The notes beneath the pieces were generated by a model. It had not been told where the DNA came from. It saw only the letters and a list, made by a program, of their open reading frames with translations, and did no database searches. A DNA stretch of 64,000 nucleotides. Origin: Syngnathus acus. Taxonomy: Eukaryota > Chordata > Actinopteri > Syngnathiformes > Syngnathidae. Numbering within the stretch: the stretch's first letter is position 1; each line of letters opens with the position of its first letter. The stretch lies in NCBI RefSeq assembly GCF_901709675.1, contig NC_051098.1:12677918-12741917 (forward strand), read 5' to 3'. Below are positions 9,561 through 22,790 of this stretch, piece after piece. A program made the position numbers and the translations under genes.

Positions 9561-10654
9561 CTGTGTCAACTGACTGATTATTTTTTTCTTCCTCCCACTC
9601 AGCTGACATAAGTGACAATCCACTGCGGGCAAAAGTCATAAAGCCACATTTGCGCTGCTTGGAATGTTTGGTTTCTTATTTTATATGATCAATGTTCTGT
9701 GACTATACAATTACTATAAAATTTTGCTGGCACACATTTAAACCAACGCTGAATTAATTCAATTGTTATATGACATTTATACTTTATGCAAAAAATACAT
9801 TACGGGCTGCTTTTGTGGATTAATCTTCCGCAGCCAGCTGTAAATGACCCCAAACAACCAATTAGGAAGATAGTCTTGTAATGATGTTAATTAGGATGTA
9901 AAAGGACAAAGGAAGGGACTGCTACCTCCCTGCAACAGTTAGTATGCAGTTAAATTGAGGTTTTGTTAAACTAATGGGTGTCATAAGTACATTAAAAAAA
10001 CACCACTGTTATTGGTCCATAATTTTATAATTGCTCAATGCGCTTGAAATGTACACTCAAATAAGAAACTGCCATTTGTAAACTTAAAAAAAAATGTACA
10101 ATGAGATTGAAGCCAAAAACAGACCAAGTCCACCCATTTAAGGTATCATACAATGCAGATCTAATCAAAACCAATGTCTGGCGCCCACTGCCTTTTGCTT
10201 TGTGCAACTACAGCAAAAGGCTCAAATATGGTACAATAGATCTGTATTGCAATGTTTAACCTCTTTTTTGTCATTTCAAAACATATTAAGAATATTAATC
10301 ATGATGGAAAGTAAAATGACAGAATAATGAGAAATAGAAAATATGCATCTGTCATCTATTCATGTCAATATTCATGTTGAATATTTGTATGACTGGTATT
10401 ATTTAAAAATGATACAACCTTAGATGAACCCTTTAAAGATCCAAAAGAATTTGATCAACAAAAAAAAACATCATACATATCATATATGCTGCTAATAATC
10501 ATACATATGCATTTGATATTTTTTAAGTGATAATGATGAGAATAAACAGATACAATTCAACTCAAGGGTATAGGAAAACTAAAAAAAAAAATCATAATTT
10601 GTCATATTTTCATGAAACTATCCTGGGCCCTTGGACAAAACTAAGATAAATTGG
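9561..10654. other. AT-rich gene-desert segment
   Basis: No gene, RNA or repeat family was recognised. The sequence is strongly AT-rich with A-runs (for example 10086-10095 and 10580-10590). Confidence 0.5.
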
Positions 10655-10670
10655 CCAGAAGATGGCAGTA
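10655..10670 (+). promoter_or_regulatory. CTCF-like motif
   Basis: CCAGAAGATGGCAGTA agrees with the vertebrate CTCF core (CCANNAGRKGGCR). It lies 2.1 kb beyond the fam181b stop codon and could separate that gene from the desert. Occupancy is unknown. Confidence 0.45.
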
Positions 10671-13600
10671 AGATTCCATATGAAAATTGAGCCACGCCCC
10701 ATGGCCTCGTGTCCCTTATTCATAATCACAGGAATGAATATATACTGTAAATATTCAGTATGTGTGTGTATGTATATTTTTCTGTTAGCTGAATTCAAGT
10801 TTGTCAGTTGACATTCAACAGATGGTGTCCTGTCATTTCAAGTTTGTTTGGTCGCAGGTTGTCACTTGCCCTTTAAACACCTTCAGCTCTCGCGCTTGCG
10901 CCTTCCCTGTACTCAACAGTTAGCCATCAATAATATTTCTTGAGCGGACCTCTCCAGATTTTGTCCGGCTGCTATCACAGCACAGAGAAAGTGGCTCGCG
11001 GCTTCACGCCATTTCTTTCGTATGCATTTCATGTCCGGCTGCCTTACATTTTGGTCCTCTGAGGTGTTGCGGAGACGCTCACCACTTTCGCCTGGCGTGA
11101 TAATGCCGACGATTTGAGTCACGTCTGGATCCGTGACGCCAAAAAAGCCAGCCACAATTCAAAGGTGAAGTCTGTTAGCTGGGAGGGCTACTTTCTACTT
11201 CAAGGAAAATCTCAACAATTTCGGGCAAAAGCATTTTTTGCGACTATTTAATCCTTCAGTTGAAATGTATTTATTCAATATACTTCCTTGACACCAATTC
11301 CTACTCTCCTTTTTGCCAAGCCCTGGCTGGCCTATGCCCTCTTGTAGAATTGTTACAAACTGTGACGAGGCGGGGGTTTAGATTTTTCTTCTTAGTATTT
11401 GCTTAAAATGAGTGAGCTCTTTGAGCACTGAATGAACGCGTCTGTCTGTCTGTCTGTCTGTCCATCTTGAAAGCTGTTCAGTCAAGTCTGGGTCACGCAT
11501 GGATGGGGTCAGGATACAAGGTGTGTTTCCAAAAGTTGCTCTCCACGTAGTTGGTCACGCTCCATGAGAGCAAAGAAGTTGAAATAAAAAAGAATTCTGG
11601 GCCCCTGGAGTCAAATAGAAGCTTTTGGCCGGATGTTAATTCATCCTTGGAACATTCTAGTTGCGCTAAATCATTCCTTTGAAAATGTCAGCGACCCACT
11701 CGGCATTAGCGTTTACTCTTAAACCGCCAAATCCTCGCTGAAAGAAAAAAAAAAGATGAATCTGAAGTTGGCAGCTGATGAATACCCCCCCCATTCAACT
11801 GCTAACATTTCCAGGAAGCTCACTGGAAGCTTCGCCGTTCAAATGTGTTTTTCATTTAGTGTTCTGTTATTGACGGCAATAACACGCTTCCTGGAACAAA
11901 TTATCGTTGTAGACAAGACATCCAGTCCAGTTCCTCTTGCAAAAGTGTTGATGGTCTCGTGCGATGTGTGCAGATATTGCTAACCACGAAGACATTTATG
12001 CTGCCCTGTACAATGCAATAAAATATGAATGACTACAAATTTACAGCACTCTGGAAAAAAGGCTTTCTATATCTTTTTCTGGCATCTGGAATTCATTTAA
12101 AAAGGGAATTTGTAAAGCGCAGCAAGCAGTGAAATCCGATACTCCCAATGATGGGTAAGGAGAATACCTTTGTAGTACAACCGGAGCGTCCCTAGAGAAG
12201 CATAAACAAGCTGCAAGCTAAGAAGACACGAAAAAAAAAAAAAACATCCTGACTGGCCTCAGATTGGGCTCCTTCATATGGCAGGAATGTTTCCTCGCGG
12301 GAGCCAAGGAAAACCAGCCCGGCACAACCGATAAATCCGACTTATCAAAGGAAAGATCTAGGGGACGTCTATTTTGGTCGCCCCCGTCCCACAGCAAGGT
12401 TCGCCTTCTGTCGCTCGGCCCCAAAGTCGAAGTTTGATGGAATGTGTGACCGCGGAGATGAACGAACATGAACCACGTGCAGACCTGTCCTCAGACTTTG
12501 AATTTCTGTTCCTTAATCAAAACTAGATGAAAATATGTTCCCCAATGCACAATTTTGAAAATATGGAACCAGGTCTAAGTTGTGGCGCAAACTCTCTGGA
12601 TAATTGTAAAAATCAAGTCAATGGATGCATACAATTTCTTCTTATGAGAAGAACGCTTCGGTGTCCTTCTTAAAGTCGACTTGACCTTTAATGTCCTTAC
12701 TGGACATTTTTCCCCGCAAGCGGACGGGGCGTGACCCGGCTGTAATGTTTCAGCATTTGTATGCTGATTGTCCCATTTGCGTTTGGAGTCAATCGAAGGC
12801 ATTAATGCGCCCTCATGTTGGGGATCAGACACTGTTGGTGTGAGATTTGATTTGATGAAGCTTTCCGCCAATTTGCGATGAAGCCTTATTGATGTGTCAA
12901 TAGTGGCGCCTTTGTGCATATCAATACGTGCAAGTGTGTGTTCTCCAAAACAATAAATTCTTTGTAATATTTTGGATTCTTATTTTTTTTGGACAAATCT
13001 ATTTTGAGGCAATATTATGAGCGTCAAGTCCAAGCGCCATAATGAACCCATTGCTGGGTATGCATGTTTAAAATGTAGGCACTCAAGCATTTAACAGTAA
13101 TTGCGCTGTGATCTCATGTTTAATGCAGTTTGTTGGTTTGTTTGCTTGCTTGTGGTGGTGGTTGGTGGGGGGGGGGGAAATTGCGAGCTCAATGCATCAT
13201 TGCACCCCACCCTCGTATGAATGTGATCGCTTCTGGTAGAACAGCTGTAAGCCATTTGTCTTTGTTTGGTCAATGAAGCGATTTGATGGCGGCCGTTGGG
13301 AGGATTTCACCTGTTACGTTGCACATCTGTCTCACGTGCTTTTCACCTTGCACCAAAAGCGATTTTCTCTTTTTTTTTTTTTCTTCCAACAAAGACTCCT
13401 GATTGCTAGCCAGAGTAAATGGTACTCAAAAAAACATTCACACGTTCACAGTGAGTGAAACTCTCACGAATATTATCACAGTCAGGAATACATTTGGGAT
13501 TTGCTGATGGGTGTGGCACAAGTCAAAATATCAGGCACACTCGCACACCAATGAGAGTCAAAATAATTACAGAGGTTAAAAATATATCAGAAGTGACAAA

Positions 13601-14496
13601 AATAGTTGATGGAAAACAAATGTCTTCAAAGCTAAACGATTTAGATTTAATTGAAAAATACAAACAATAATTCATAAATAATATATAAAGATGAATGCAA
13701 AAATGATGACAAAAAGACAACATTTTAGAAAAATACAAAAATATTACAGTAAAAAAACAAATGGTAAAACAACACTACAACAAAAGGGGAAAAGTCATCA
13801 CAGTAACACATAAAATAATTACAAAACCTTTCTAAAAAGACTCACATTCACAATTTGGAGCCTTCCATGAATCCAACATTCATTTTCTTAGAAAGCTAGT
13901 CCTTTATTTTTTCCCAGAAAGTCTCTTATGCATATTGACTGAAATGTACTGCGCACGTGTAACCACAGGGCAGGCTCTTTCAGTCGGCACAAATATCATG
14001 GGTGAGAGTCTGCTCCTCGCTGACCTTTTCGCAACACATTATGATAGCCTCCGTGCTGAGAAGGTCACCCATTCGGCCACGAGATGAGGAGGAGGAGGAC
14101 GAGGAGGAGGAAGGGCACAATGGGGAGCTGCTCTTCTTCAGGTGTGAAATGAAGACACTCCAGCCACATCCTGAGATGGACGTGGTCACCAATAGCAGCT
14201 GAGTGATCTGCAAAGTCAAATTTTGCTTGATAAAACATGTTATTTAAATGTAATCAACTAACCAGGGTCCATTATGTCATGCCGCTTTGGTTTCACCCAT
14301 TAGAACTTGAAGTCGGCCATATCCTGTTTTACTTTAAAAAGCCGCTTGACCAAAAAGGAATAAATAGTGGCGTTAACTTTATGGAGAACAATTAAGCAGC
14401 CAAAATGAGTGAAATGTCGACTTGTAGTATTGGATTTAATTACATGACTTCATTATTATATATTCCTACCTGAAGTTAGTTTTTTTTCCCCGTTAG
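10671..14496. other. Gene-desert segment
   Basis: No supported gene. Notable contents are a GC-balanced, possibly conserved stretch at about 10850-11160, a (TCTG)5 tract at 11441-11462 and a G-run near 13168. There is also an A-rich block at about 13560-13850 and a purine-only GAG/GGA run at 14086-14111. Open frames here are short and lack splice or codon support. Confidence 0.5.
11441..11462. repeat. (TCTG)n microsatellite
   Basis: Five perfect TCTG units make a simple repeat. Confidence 0.85.
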
Positions 14497-14651
14497 CTTT
14501 GCGCATGTGACACTCATTTGTATTTGCAGGTAAAACTGATGGAGCACTAGCTGAAATTAAGCTAACCTGACAGCTCGCCGGCATGATGGAAATGCCGCAG
14601 TGTGATTTTGAGGAGGACCATCACTCATCAGTTCGCCAATACTCACTGAAG
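14497..14651 (+). other. Orphan exon candidate with start codon
   Basis: A strong pyrimidine tract ends in CCCCGTTAG at 14496, with a second possible acceptor TATTTGCAG ending at 14529. Downstream, GCCGGCATGATGG gives a fair start context (ATG 14583). The frame stays open for 23 codons (MMEMPQCDFEEDHHSSVRQY then SLK) up to a strong donor AAG|GTAAGC at 14651/14652. I do not recognise the peptide. An open run of this length is expected by chance fairly often, so the case rests on the splice signals alone. Confidence 0.2.
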
Positions 14652-16039
14652 GTAAGCGTCTTAATTCTGAGACTCAATCTGTAAGCAAAATGGCCACCAC
14701 TCATGTACATACATTTTGGCAATCTCTCACTACGTAGTCACCGTTTGTATTATTTTTTGTAATATAGTCATCTTCCTACATTATTGGCGTGTGTCATTTT
14801 TGTATAACTTTTTCACAAAACAAAAAATGGAACTAAATATTGATTGTATTCATTAATTACATTTGTGCTGTAAAATGGAATGATTTGTTTAATTACCAAC
14901 ATAGCTCATTTTAGTAGAGGTGGCCGCATCCTGAGACATTTAAGGCAAAAAACCCCCAATAAAACTAACTCCTTTTTATGGCCAAATTGACTTCGGCCAT
15001 TATGCGTGTGGTAACTTTTTACACTGTTGTGCCAGCTGGACTCAAACTGAAGCCTGCTGGGTCATGTGATAGATGCAAAAAAAATGTCAGAATAAACCTT
15101 GAAGGAACAACCCCCATAAAGCACAGCTGCGCCATCACAAAAACGCCATGGCGACCAATTAAAACGAGGCCGCTGCGCATGTGACGTCGCCTGTGCGCCA
15201 CTTGAACCTGAACTTTCATAACGTGACGTTCCCCCACGTCCCTATTCCTCGCCCGTATGCAAATAAAAGCAGCTCCGGCGCCTTAGCGATGCCTGGATGC
15301 AAAACGTGACATTTATGTGGCGGAGATTTAGCCAGATCGCGAGAGAGCGAGCTAAGTGGCCGACATGAATGAAAAGGAGGTTTAAATGTGCTGCCAGGGC
15401 CACGTCTCCTCAATGCCGTTTGTTTTATTTGGAGCTTTTTGAGGTTGCAATTAGATTTGGCGAAATGTCAAACCTGCTCCAGAAACTATTTGAGCAGCCC
15501 GATGCTTAAATAACACATGGGAATGTTCTTTCTCTCTCTTCTGGGGCTTATCGCTCGCTTGCAAATGTGATAATGAGATAGATTGGCATACTCGTAGTAC
15601 GTGCGAACTTGACATTTAATGCTGGTGGGATAAGACAACGGCACTTTTGTGGCTTTTCACGTTGGCTGCATATCATCTTTTGATAATATTTAAATTAGCA
15701 CCTATGAATTGAATTAGGGAAACTGCTGCATTACATACACAAATGTAGAGGCGGGGCTAATTCATACAATTTAAAACCTGTCGTTCGCAGGAGCCTAAAC
15801 TGAATTTTTCTAACATGTCAAGTGTGACTTTTCCGAGATGTTAACATTCTCGGTTCGAGATGTATCGCTCCAGTTTACTTCCTTGACACCTTTATGTCAT
15901 TAAAGAGCTAGCCAGCTGAAGCTAGCTAGCTTTAGAATCTGTGATTCTCCATTTTTGCTATTCAATGTGTTGTATTGAGGCACAAAGTGTAAATTTTCAT
16001 TCGTAAAGTGCTTTTTTTTAGCCTTGTCCTGTTTATCAC
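14652..16039. other. Gene-desert segment
   Basis: No supported gene or repeat family. The stretch at 15100-15420 is GC-richer with CpG and CRE-like words (GTGACGTCGC near 15181), and might be regulatory. The rest is unremarkable. Confidence 0.45.
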
Positions 16040-16345
16040 TGCTGCATATCTGGATTGCAGTTGAGTTTCCGTAAGTCCTGTGTTTGCCCACAGGTTGACG
16101 AGTTGTGGCGATGAGCCACAAACCAATAAATATCATTTCAGGCTCCCCGGATCCAGCCTGATCCTCATGTCTCTCAGTTCCTCGGTTTCCGCCGACAATC
16201 CCCTGGCGCCGTGATTGATAGAAATTACACAATTGTAGCATGCGGGCCGTTGCCGCCGCAAAGGGAAAGTGTGGGTCAGGGAGTTTTAGATTGCGCCATA
16301 AAGCGCCACTCTCGGAGAGTGGGGGATGAATATCAAATTGTGGAT
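16040..16345. promoter_or_regulatory. CNE-like segment with PBX/HOX-type site
   Basis: A GC-balanced, non-repetitive stretch carries TGATTGATAG (about 16212), ATTACACAATTG, CCAATAAATATCATTTC and GCGCCATAAAGCGCC. Such clusters are typical of developmental conserved non-coding elements. The call is by texture and motifs only. Confidence 0.3.
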
Positions 16346-18039
16346 GGAGCCCTCCACGAAAAAAAACACCCCATTTCCATTCGTCACTGCTACAGTTATC
16401 CTTGGCATCTTGTCAGAACTCAAAAAAAGCACACACGATTCTGAAATTGAATTATTACATGTCCTCCGCATTTGATGATGATGGTTGAATTAATTTGACA
16501 AATCATCATGTAGGATACCTGCTTTCAATCGGAGCGCCTCTCGGAAAATTCCCGAGTAGAACCTCATCAAAATAAACCCCTGGGGTTCACCTGAGAAGCA
16601 CTTAAAACCCAAATGGAATTCCTGTTCAATTTGCCACCTCGAGACACTTTAGTGCGTCCTGCTCACCCAACTTTATGTCAATCACTGAAGCTGTCGCACA
16701 CATTTTCACCAGGATATTCGCAAATAATTGTTGAATTTTTAGGAACTTCGAAGCCCTCAAAGGGCGATTCACTCGTCAGAATAAGAATCATCATGAGGCA
16801 GACTTTGGCCACAAAGAATCCTGTCTTGCCGCTACTTACAATACAAGGGCACGTCTAATCACTGCCAGTCGTTTTAGTTTATTTTTCTTACTCTATAACA
16901 ACACGGGAGGGAAACCGCTGTGCCACGTTTCTTCACACAAAAGTACGCTTTTTTTGGGCAAGGAGAGGGGAAAAAAAAAGCAGAGACGTCAAAGAGAAAA
17001 ATCAATAGCTTGTGGATGAGCAAGGGGGAGCAAATTGACCTCAGCAACTCGGCTCAGTGTGTAGCCGAGCACCACGCCAGTGTATTTGTACTCCAAACTA
17101 TGACTGACAAGTTCACCGCCAAGGTTAGCGCAAAGAAAAATCGTCGGACTGAGGAGGAACAGATGAAAACGGTCATGAGCTAAAGCTTCATCGCGGAGGA
17201 GGAACGTGTACATTGGAGCACAATCGGGTTCTGCAGCCTAACGTGGGCCACAGCAGACCGTGTTGGTGCGCTTGCTCCTTTGCTATTATTAGTCCACGCT
17301 CGGAGCTTCATCACAAGCAGCGTGACATTGAGATGATGTTGTTTTACCATCCTGTGTTCCTGTTCAGCGCTAAAATGTCAAGCTCTCTTTTTTTTTTTTT
17401 TTAAAGAGGAATATTTTCTCGAATACAAATAGCTCATAGAGATCGACAGCGCTTTGAAAAGAACATGGTGTTACTGCTTATAAAATAGAAACAAGTACTG
17501 TAAACCGACATTGGTGATTGTTGCTTGTTTCATAACGTTTAGTCATATCTGCCATTTTGGACTTGTTTTTCTTCCACCGATTGATTTTTCTTTTCTCAGG
17601 AAAGTCTCTTAGGTTTCATGAGCCGTCTGCTTGTCCCTCCCGCTTTGTGTTTATCACGGCCGTTGCAGAAGCGTCGGCGTAATGATGACCATTCATAATC
17701 TCATGGATCCGGTAAATGTTCCGCACGACGGCCCTCGGCGAGGAATTGGCTCGCCTGGTTTAAATCTGCGATCACGTGACGCTGTTTGTTTGAGAGCAGA
17801 CTCAAGACCTCGACTAGCGATGGCCGACTTGTTTACATTACAAGGCCTTTATGCTACTTGTAAAAATGGCATTTTCTGGTCAGTATAAACAGCACCAACG
17901 CTGTAGGACAATTTTCAGAAATAGTCCGGTACACACGGTAGTCAAAGTACGCCACCTTTAGCAGCTTGTGTGTAAAAAGGGGGAAGGCGGGTAAATACCA
18001 GATCTCATGTTACGGCTCCGCCGAGGCCACATTGTTGTG
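16346..18039. other. Gene-desert segment
   Basis: No gene recognised. A T-run lies at 17389-17402, and scattered GC-balanced stretches (about 16500-16860 and 17600-17890) show no open frame worth calling. Confidence 0.45.
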
Positions 18040-20050
18040 CTTGCTCTTGAATAAATGATAGACTGGCGTGTCATCTTCATAATCGTCGAACGATGCGTCG
18101 GCTCTAATTATGACTCAATTATCTGAATTATCTATGCAGAAAATGTGACAATCTTCTCGGTCTTTGGCATTTCCGTCACGATCAGACGCTTAGTAATTGA
18201 ACGGGGTTTTGGGGCCGCACACGGATCGTTGCTCCCGGCTGATTAAAAGCTGATAGCAGGGACTATAATCAAAGGCAAACCCACCCGGCTAATTAGCCGT
18301 CGTAAGCGTTACAAGCGCTAAACAACGACTGGAGGTGCTTTTCGCTGACATAATCAACTTATTTGCGTCGGAACGGAGCGGACCCCCGCCGGAGGAAGCT
18401 CGCGGCGTTCCCGCGACAACCTCATTGCGGCCGTCGTTCCCAAGGGCGAACGCGAAAAGAATGGGTCGTTCCGATGAACAAACGGCCCCGGCTTAATTCC
18501 AAGGCGTCTTTTATATCAATTAATAAACCTCGACAGCGGCATTACATCACGGCCCAAACTATGAAGGACACGCTTTGACTTAATTGAATGACAGCAATTC
18601 GTAGCGACGTAAACAAGGCCGTTCCCTTTTGCGGGGGCACCGAGGGACTCGGGACACAAAAACGCAGATAAACCTAAAAAAAAAAAATCGATCGTCTACG
18701 TTGAGGAAAGATTGCGGCCTGAATAGGTTCACCTTGAGAGCGCGTTTGTTACGTTCGTCCTGATACGCTTCCTGATGCTAATCGTCCGCACTTGAAGGCG
18801 GCGGGAAAAAGTGCTGATGAGAGGTCGGCAGGAAATGAAGCTTATCACCTAATGCCATCTTCTCGGCTCACCTGGCGACTCGGCGGAGGAAGCCCTCGCT
18901 AAATGTCACGGTCGGGCCGGTTACGCGTGCGTGCGAGGTAATTAGAGGACGCCGTCGTCCGTGCTCACTCGTCATTACCGTAGAAAAGCGAGTACATGCT
19001 AACAGATCGTTATACAAGTTTTACCCAAATTGTTCTTTAGCAACGTTTTGTTGGAATCGCAGACAATGATCGATAATCGCTTTGGGCAATGATGACTTGC
19101 TGAAGAAGCTCCCCCGGGTCTCGCCAAACTGCCCTCTTACAGGACGGACAATCGGGCGACGCCCCGGACCAGAGCTAAGTAGACGATGGCTTATCGGGAG
19201 TAATGGCGCAGGTGAAATGTAAGTAAACTGTGTACCCGAGAGGCAGATGTTCTGGAGCGGGTGCCAGTGTTGACGCGTGAGCGACTCATTAAGCCAAGCG
19301 GGCGGCGGCCTCGGTGCCCCTCCCGCCCCTCCCTGCGCCTCGGCTTTCCGACCGGCAACTGGGAAGCAGCCAGCTGGAAAGCTTCCTGCTTCATTACGGT
19401 TTCGAATAGCGAAACCAAAAAAAAAACCCCCACAAAAATGTTCTAAAATAATGACAGATACATTCATTCAACTGGGAATCAAAAATTCCCCAAATAAAAT
19501 AAAAAAAACGATAATTTTGTTTGATATTTTTCATTTTTGTTGTCCGTCCAGTTTCCCGGAAGCGGCAGACGATGAAAACATAAAGCGACCATTATCGTAA
19601 TGAGACTTATTGAGGCGTTAAGGTAGCAGGCAAGCTGCGTGCAGCTGCTCGCCGCATCTGGCCGCACGGGGCTACGCTATCCAGCGGGCAGACGGCGACG
19701 CATTGGTTTACACTCGCACAAACGGCTTGCCAGGGAACGTCGCCTTGGCCGACGCGCAACGAATTTCGACCGAGGCCGCAACTGAGCAAAATGAGCCAAT
19801 CGAGTCAATTGGCTGCAATTGTATGTCGCTCCCTGGCGTCCTGCTTTTTTTATATTGAATTCTCTTCCCACAATGAAAATTTTCTTGGCCACGATCCACA
19901 GCTTAATCCTGTCATTACCTCCACCACGGGGATTATGTTGTCTGTGTGACTGTTAGCCGGATTATGCAAACTCTACCGAACCGATTGCACCAAAACTTTG
20001 GTATCAACTGAGATTTGTTTCTTTTTCACATTTTAGTAAACAGTGCAGCA
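18040..20050. promoter_or_regulatory. CNE-rich looking block
   Basis: This is non-repetitive, CpG-containing DNA with many homeodomain cores: TCTAATTATGACTCAATTAT near 18104, GGCTAATTAGCC near 18287 and GTAATTAGAGG near 18938. No coding exon is visible on either strand; the longest open frames lack splice sites and known motifs. It is probably part of the regulatory landscape of a flanking developmental gene. Confidence 0.3.
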
Positions 20051-20051
20051 C

Positions 20052-20111
20052 AGTTGTCATTGTTAGCACGTCTGGCTCACAGTCAGATCTTGGGTCTGAA
20101 GACTCGGGAAC
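20052..20111 (+). mobile_element. tRNA-derived SINE fragment (5' part)
   Basis: GTTAGCACGTCTGGCTCACA followed by GTCAGATCTTGGGT resembles the degraded tRNA-related head of a SINE widespread in fish (A-box region plus a decayed B box). Only about 60 bp are recognisable, and no poly-A or tail repeat follows. Confidence 0.5.
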
Positions 20112-20384
20112 TGAACAAGGACCACCCTCCTGGGTCCAACCTAGTCGTCATGGTAACCAAAGGCATACTTGGCATTTGAAACATGTTTAAGTGCTCGCTG
20201 AGGGCGAGAGTTGAATCTTGTCGTTTAAACTCTTGCGTGCCGAAGAGCACCTCGCTCTCACGTCGCCATCTGTTAGCATCATCGGGCAGATGATTTCCCG
20301 TAATCATCACATGACAGGCCGTCGTGCGGCACGGTCACATGACTGATGACATAGCGAAAGACGTAGCGCAGGTGCCGATCACAC

Positions 20385-20850
20385 CGGCTGTGACACTTCT
20401 GATTTATGAATTTGACATCAAGCCTCTTCCCAATTGCTACAATATTGACTCATCAAGGCGCCCGGCGGGCCTTTTTAATCAGCAGGCGGGATTAAGAGGA
20501 GCAGCCCGGATAAAGCCGGCAAGGCCTCTTCCAAGACGGATGGGCCAGGCCGTAGTCTGGACGAAATGCCTCCATTGGGCCATTTGGCCCGACGGAGCCC
20601 ATCAATCAGGGTGGCACCCGAGGTCCGGGCCGAGGCTGTGTAATGATGCAAGCAGCATGTGGCCGAGCCCTCCCCGGCTACTGAGGTGGAAGGCTGCGCC
20701 CTGTCCAGCAGTCCTTTCCCTTCCCCCGCCGCCATCATCCATCATAACGCCGGCTGGATTCGCCGCGTACAACAGACGCAGGTTCGCTCGAAGATCTGCT
20801 CCAATAGGCAATCTGTAAATGGCCTCATAAAAAAAGACATACCTTTTTAA
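20385..20850. promoter_or_regulatory. CNE-like segment
   Basis: A GC-balanced, non-repetitive stretch has clustered words TTTTTAATCAGC, GGGATTAAGAGG (K50-homeodomain type, GGATTA), CCCATCAATCAGGG and CCATTTGGCCCG. No coding frame on either strand has splice support. Conservation is untested. Confidence 0.35.
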
Positions 20851-21199
20851 TGATCATACATTTAAACGCCTCATTAGGGAAAAACTGGAGTGAACACCAG
20901 AAAGTGACTGAATGGTAAATGGGCCACATTAATGGAACACCTTTTCTGCCTTCCAGCTAGCAAACCTCCTCGCAGAGATACTGTGATGTTTCTCAGGAGA
21001 TATCCGCCATTTGTGCTTTCGATACAAAACCCATCCATGTATCGTCACTCTTTCACACAGCGACGCTAAATTAATAAATGAGCCAAATCACAATCTTTAC
21101 CAGTGACTACAAATGAGATCCTTTTTGTTATTGCTGCTGTGTGTTGAGATTTCTCTCGGCGTCCTCCAGATCAGGGCAGCAGTGGAAATTCGCATTACG

Positions 21200-21720
21200 C
21201 CGCATGCTTACGTCGGCTCTCGAAAGCTTCCGCTCCTCCCTATAAAAGTTCATTAAAGGACATATTTTATTTGGCATCATGAGCTTTACAGCCCTCACGC
21301 AAACATATTATGGCGCTGACCCAGCGAGGTCTTGCGAGCCCCATAAAACAGGCCTCGTCAATACAAAATGTGAAGCTAATGTCCGGTATGGACTCGGCCA
21401 GCGGAAGGTCATTTGCTAGAAAGCGTGCGGCGCGCAAAACTATGCGTCTCAAGATGTCTACGCCAGACTTTCTGAGGTGCTGAAATACATCTGCGGTGGC
21501 CTTAATGGGCTCCTTGTCTGCTTCTGGAAGGCAAATCCCGGGCCGGGTTCTGCCATGTAATGGGACCGTATTAAGGCGAGCCTGTGCGGGTCTTTTGTTT
21601 CACGCTGTCGCCTTGCAGGCCACTCTTGGCCCACGAGTTCTATTCCGGGCGCAACGCCGCAATTATTTTGCTTTTGGCTTTATTGCGTCGTAAATAGCGT
21701 TCAGGGTCAGCGGGGTAAAT
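21200..21720. promoter_or_regulatory. CNE-like segment
   Basis: This long GC-balanced stretch contains TATAAAAGTTCATTAAAGG, ATTTTATTTGGCATCATGAG, CCCCATAAAACAGGCC and GGCCTTAATGGGCTCC. It contains no repeat family and no splice-supported coding frame. Confidence 0.35.
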
Positions 21721-22079
21721 GAGCGCCGACAAGTGCTTTCCGAAGCCGAGCAAGCTCTTGTCTGCAGGCGAGACCTTTTGCTGTTTGGATTTGCACCAAT
21801 GCCGTAATGAAGGATGCGGAATCAACCGAGCGCTTTCCCGTTTTGCCTATGTAATCAATTTTGAGGAGAAAAAACAAAACTCAGCGTGCTTGAATGGCTG
21901 ATAATTGCTTTTTGTTCCAGGCTGATTATTAATAGGTAATAGAGGCAGCACTCTTTTGATGGAATCCTCAAATTGGATTTAGGTGCCGGGATTTGAGCGG
22001 CTTTATTTATCATTTCACATTCCTGCGCACCCCCGTCTGGATTATTCTCATGCGTCATTAATAAATATGCTTTGTATTA
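21721..22079. other. Gene-desert segment
   Basis: No gene recognised. The sequence is moderately AT-rich near 21900-22080 and may be continuous with the neighbouring CNE-like blocks. Confidence 0.4.
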
Positions 22080-22330
22080 ATTTCATATCGAATGTTTCCA
22101 TTTTCACGGTGAAAGGGCGGTGAAAATTCTCCCTTAAAGCCCCATAAAATCCTTACTTGAGTGGTGGCTGCTGTCTTTACCCCCATGTCACATCTTGTTA
22201 AGCTTCATCCTTATTTGGGCTTCTAATCAACGGAACCTCCTAATTAAACAATGCGTTATTAGGAGCCACTTTAATTACGCCAACAATGTAATTTGGTTTT
22301 AATTAAAAACACACTCGCAACCGCACCCCC
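22080..22330. promoter_or_regulatory. CNE-like segment rich in TAATTA cores
   Basis: Within 250 bp there are CCTAATTAAACAATG, TTTAATTACGCC, GGTTTTAATTAAAAACAC and GCCCCATAAAATCC (Hox/Cdx type). Paired-type and Antp-type homeodomain proteins bind such TAATTA cores. The density is higher than in neighbouring DNA. Confidence 0.35.
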
Positions 22331-22773
22331 GCCGCCGATGGGAGTTGGCCTCGCCAAAAGTGCGCTAAAGCAATCCCAGCCCGCTTATTAGAAAATCAAC
22401 GTCACCGATTTAGGGGAAAAGTTCACCGTGACCTTGGAAACGAGCAAACGACGGCACGCTAATTAGATCACTGCCGCGTCTTCCGGCTTTTGCTTCTTTA
22501 TAGTTTTTCCACCGGCCGCCAAAAAAGGGATCGCGACGGCAGAAAATGTCGGGTTAATAGCCGCATCTTCCAAAGGGTGCCGAGGGTGTGACGTCCTTTT
22601 CGCCGAGCAAGCCGCCCGGGCCCGAGTTGATTATGAAGACGTAATGAGGTTCCGGCGCATTACGTACACCTCTCGGTGTCATCAGGTCCCGTCAGGCGCA
22701 GAAAAGCTCATTTTGCTAATACCAACGACCCGTTTTTCATTGACAAGGTTGGGCCGACATAGCCGACTGCTCA

Positions 22774-22790
22774 GCGCCTAGGGGGCGCTG
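22774..22790 (+). promoter_or_regulatory. CTCF-like motif
   Basis: GCGCCTAGGGGGCGCTG is a near-consensus CTCF core (CCNNTAGGGGGCGCTR). It is the best match seen in the window, inside the desert. This is a motif only. Confidence 0.5.

Noticed and set aside
19021-19467. 148-codon open frame on the - strand (and overlapping + frames)
   Set aside because: CpG-rich DNA with open frames on both strands, no conserved motif and no splice context. It is treated as non-coding, possibly regulatory.
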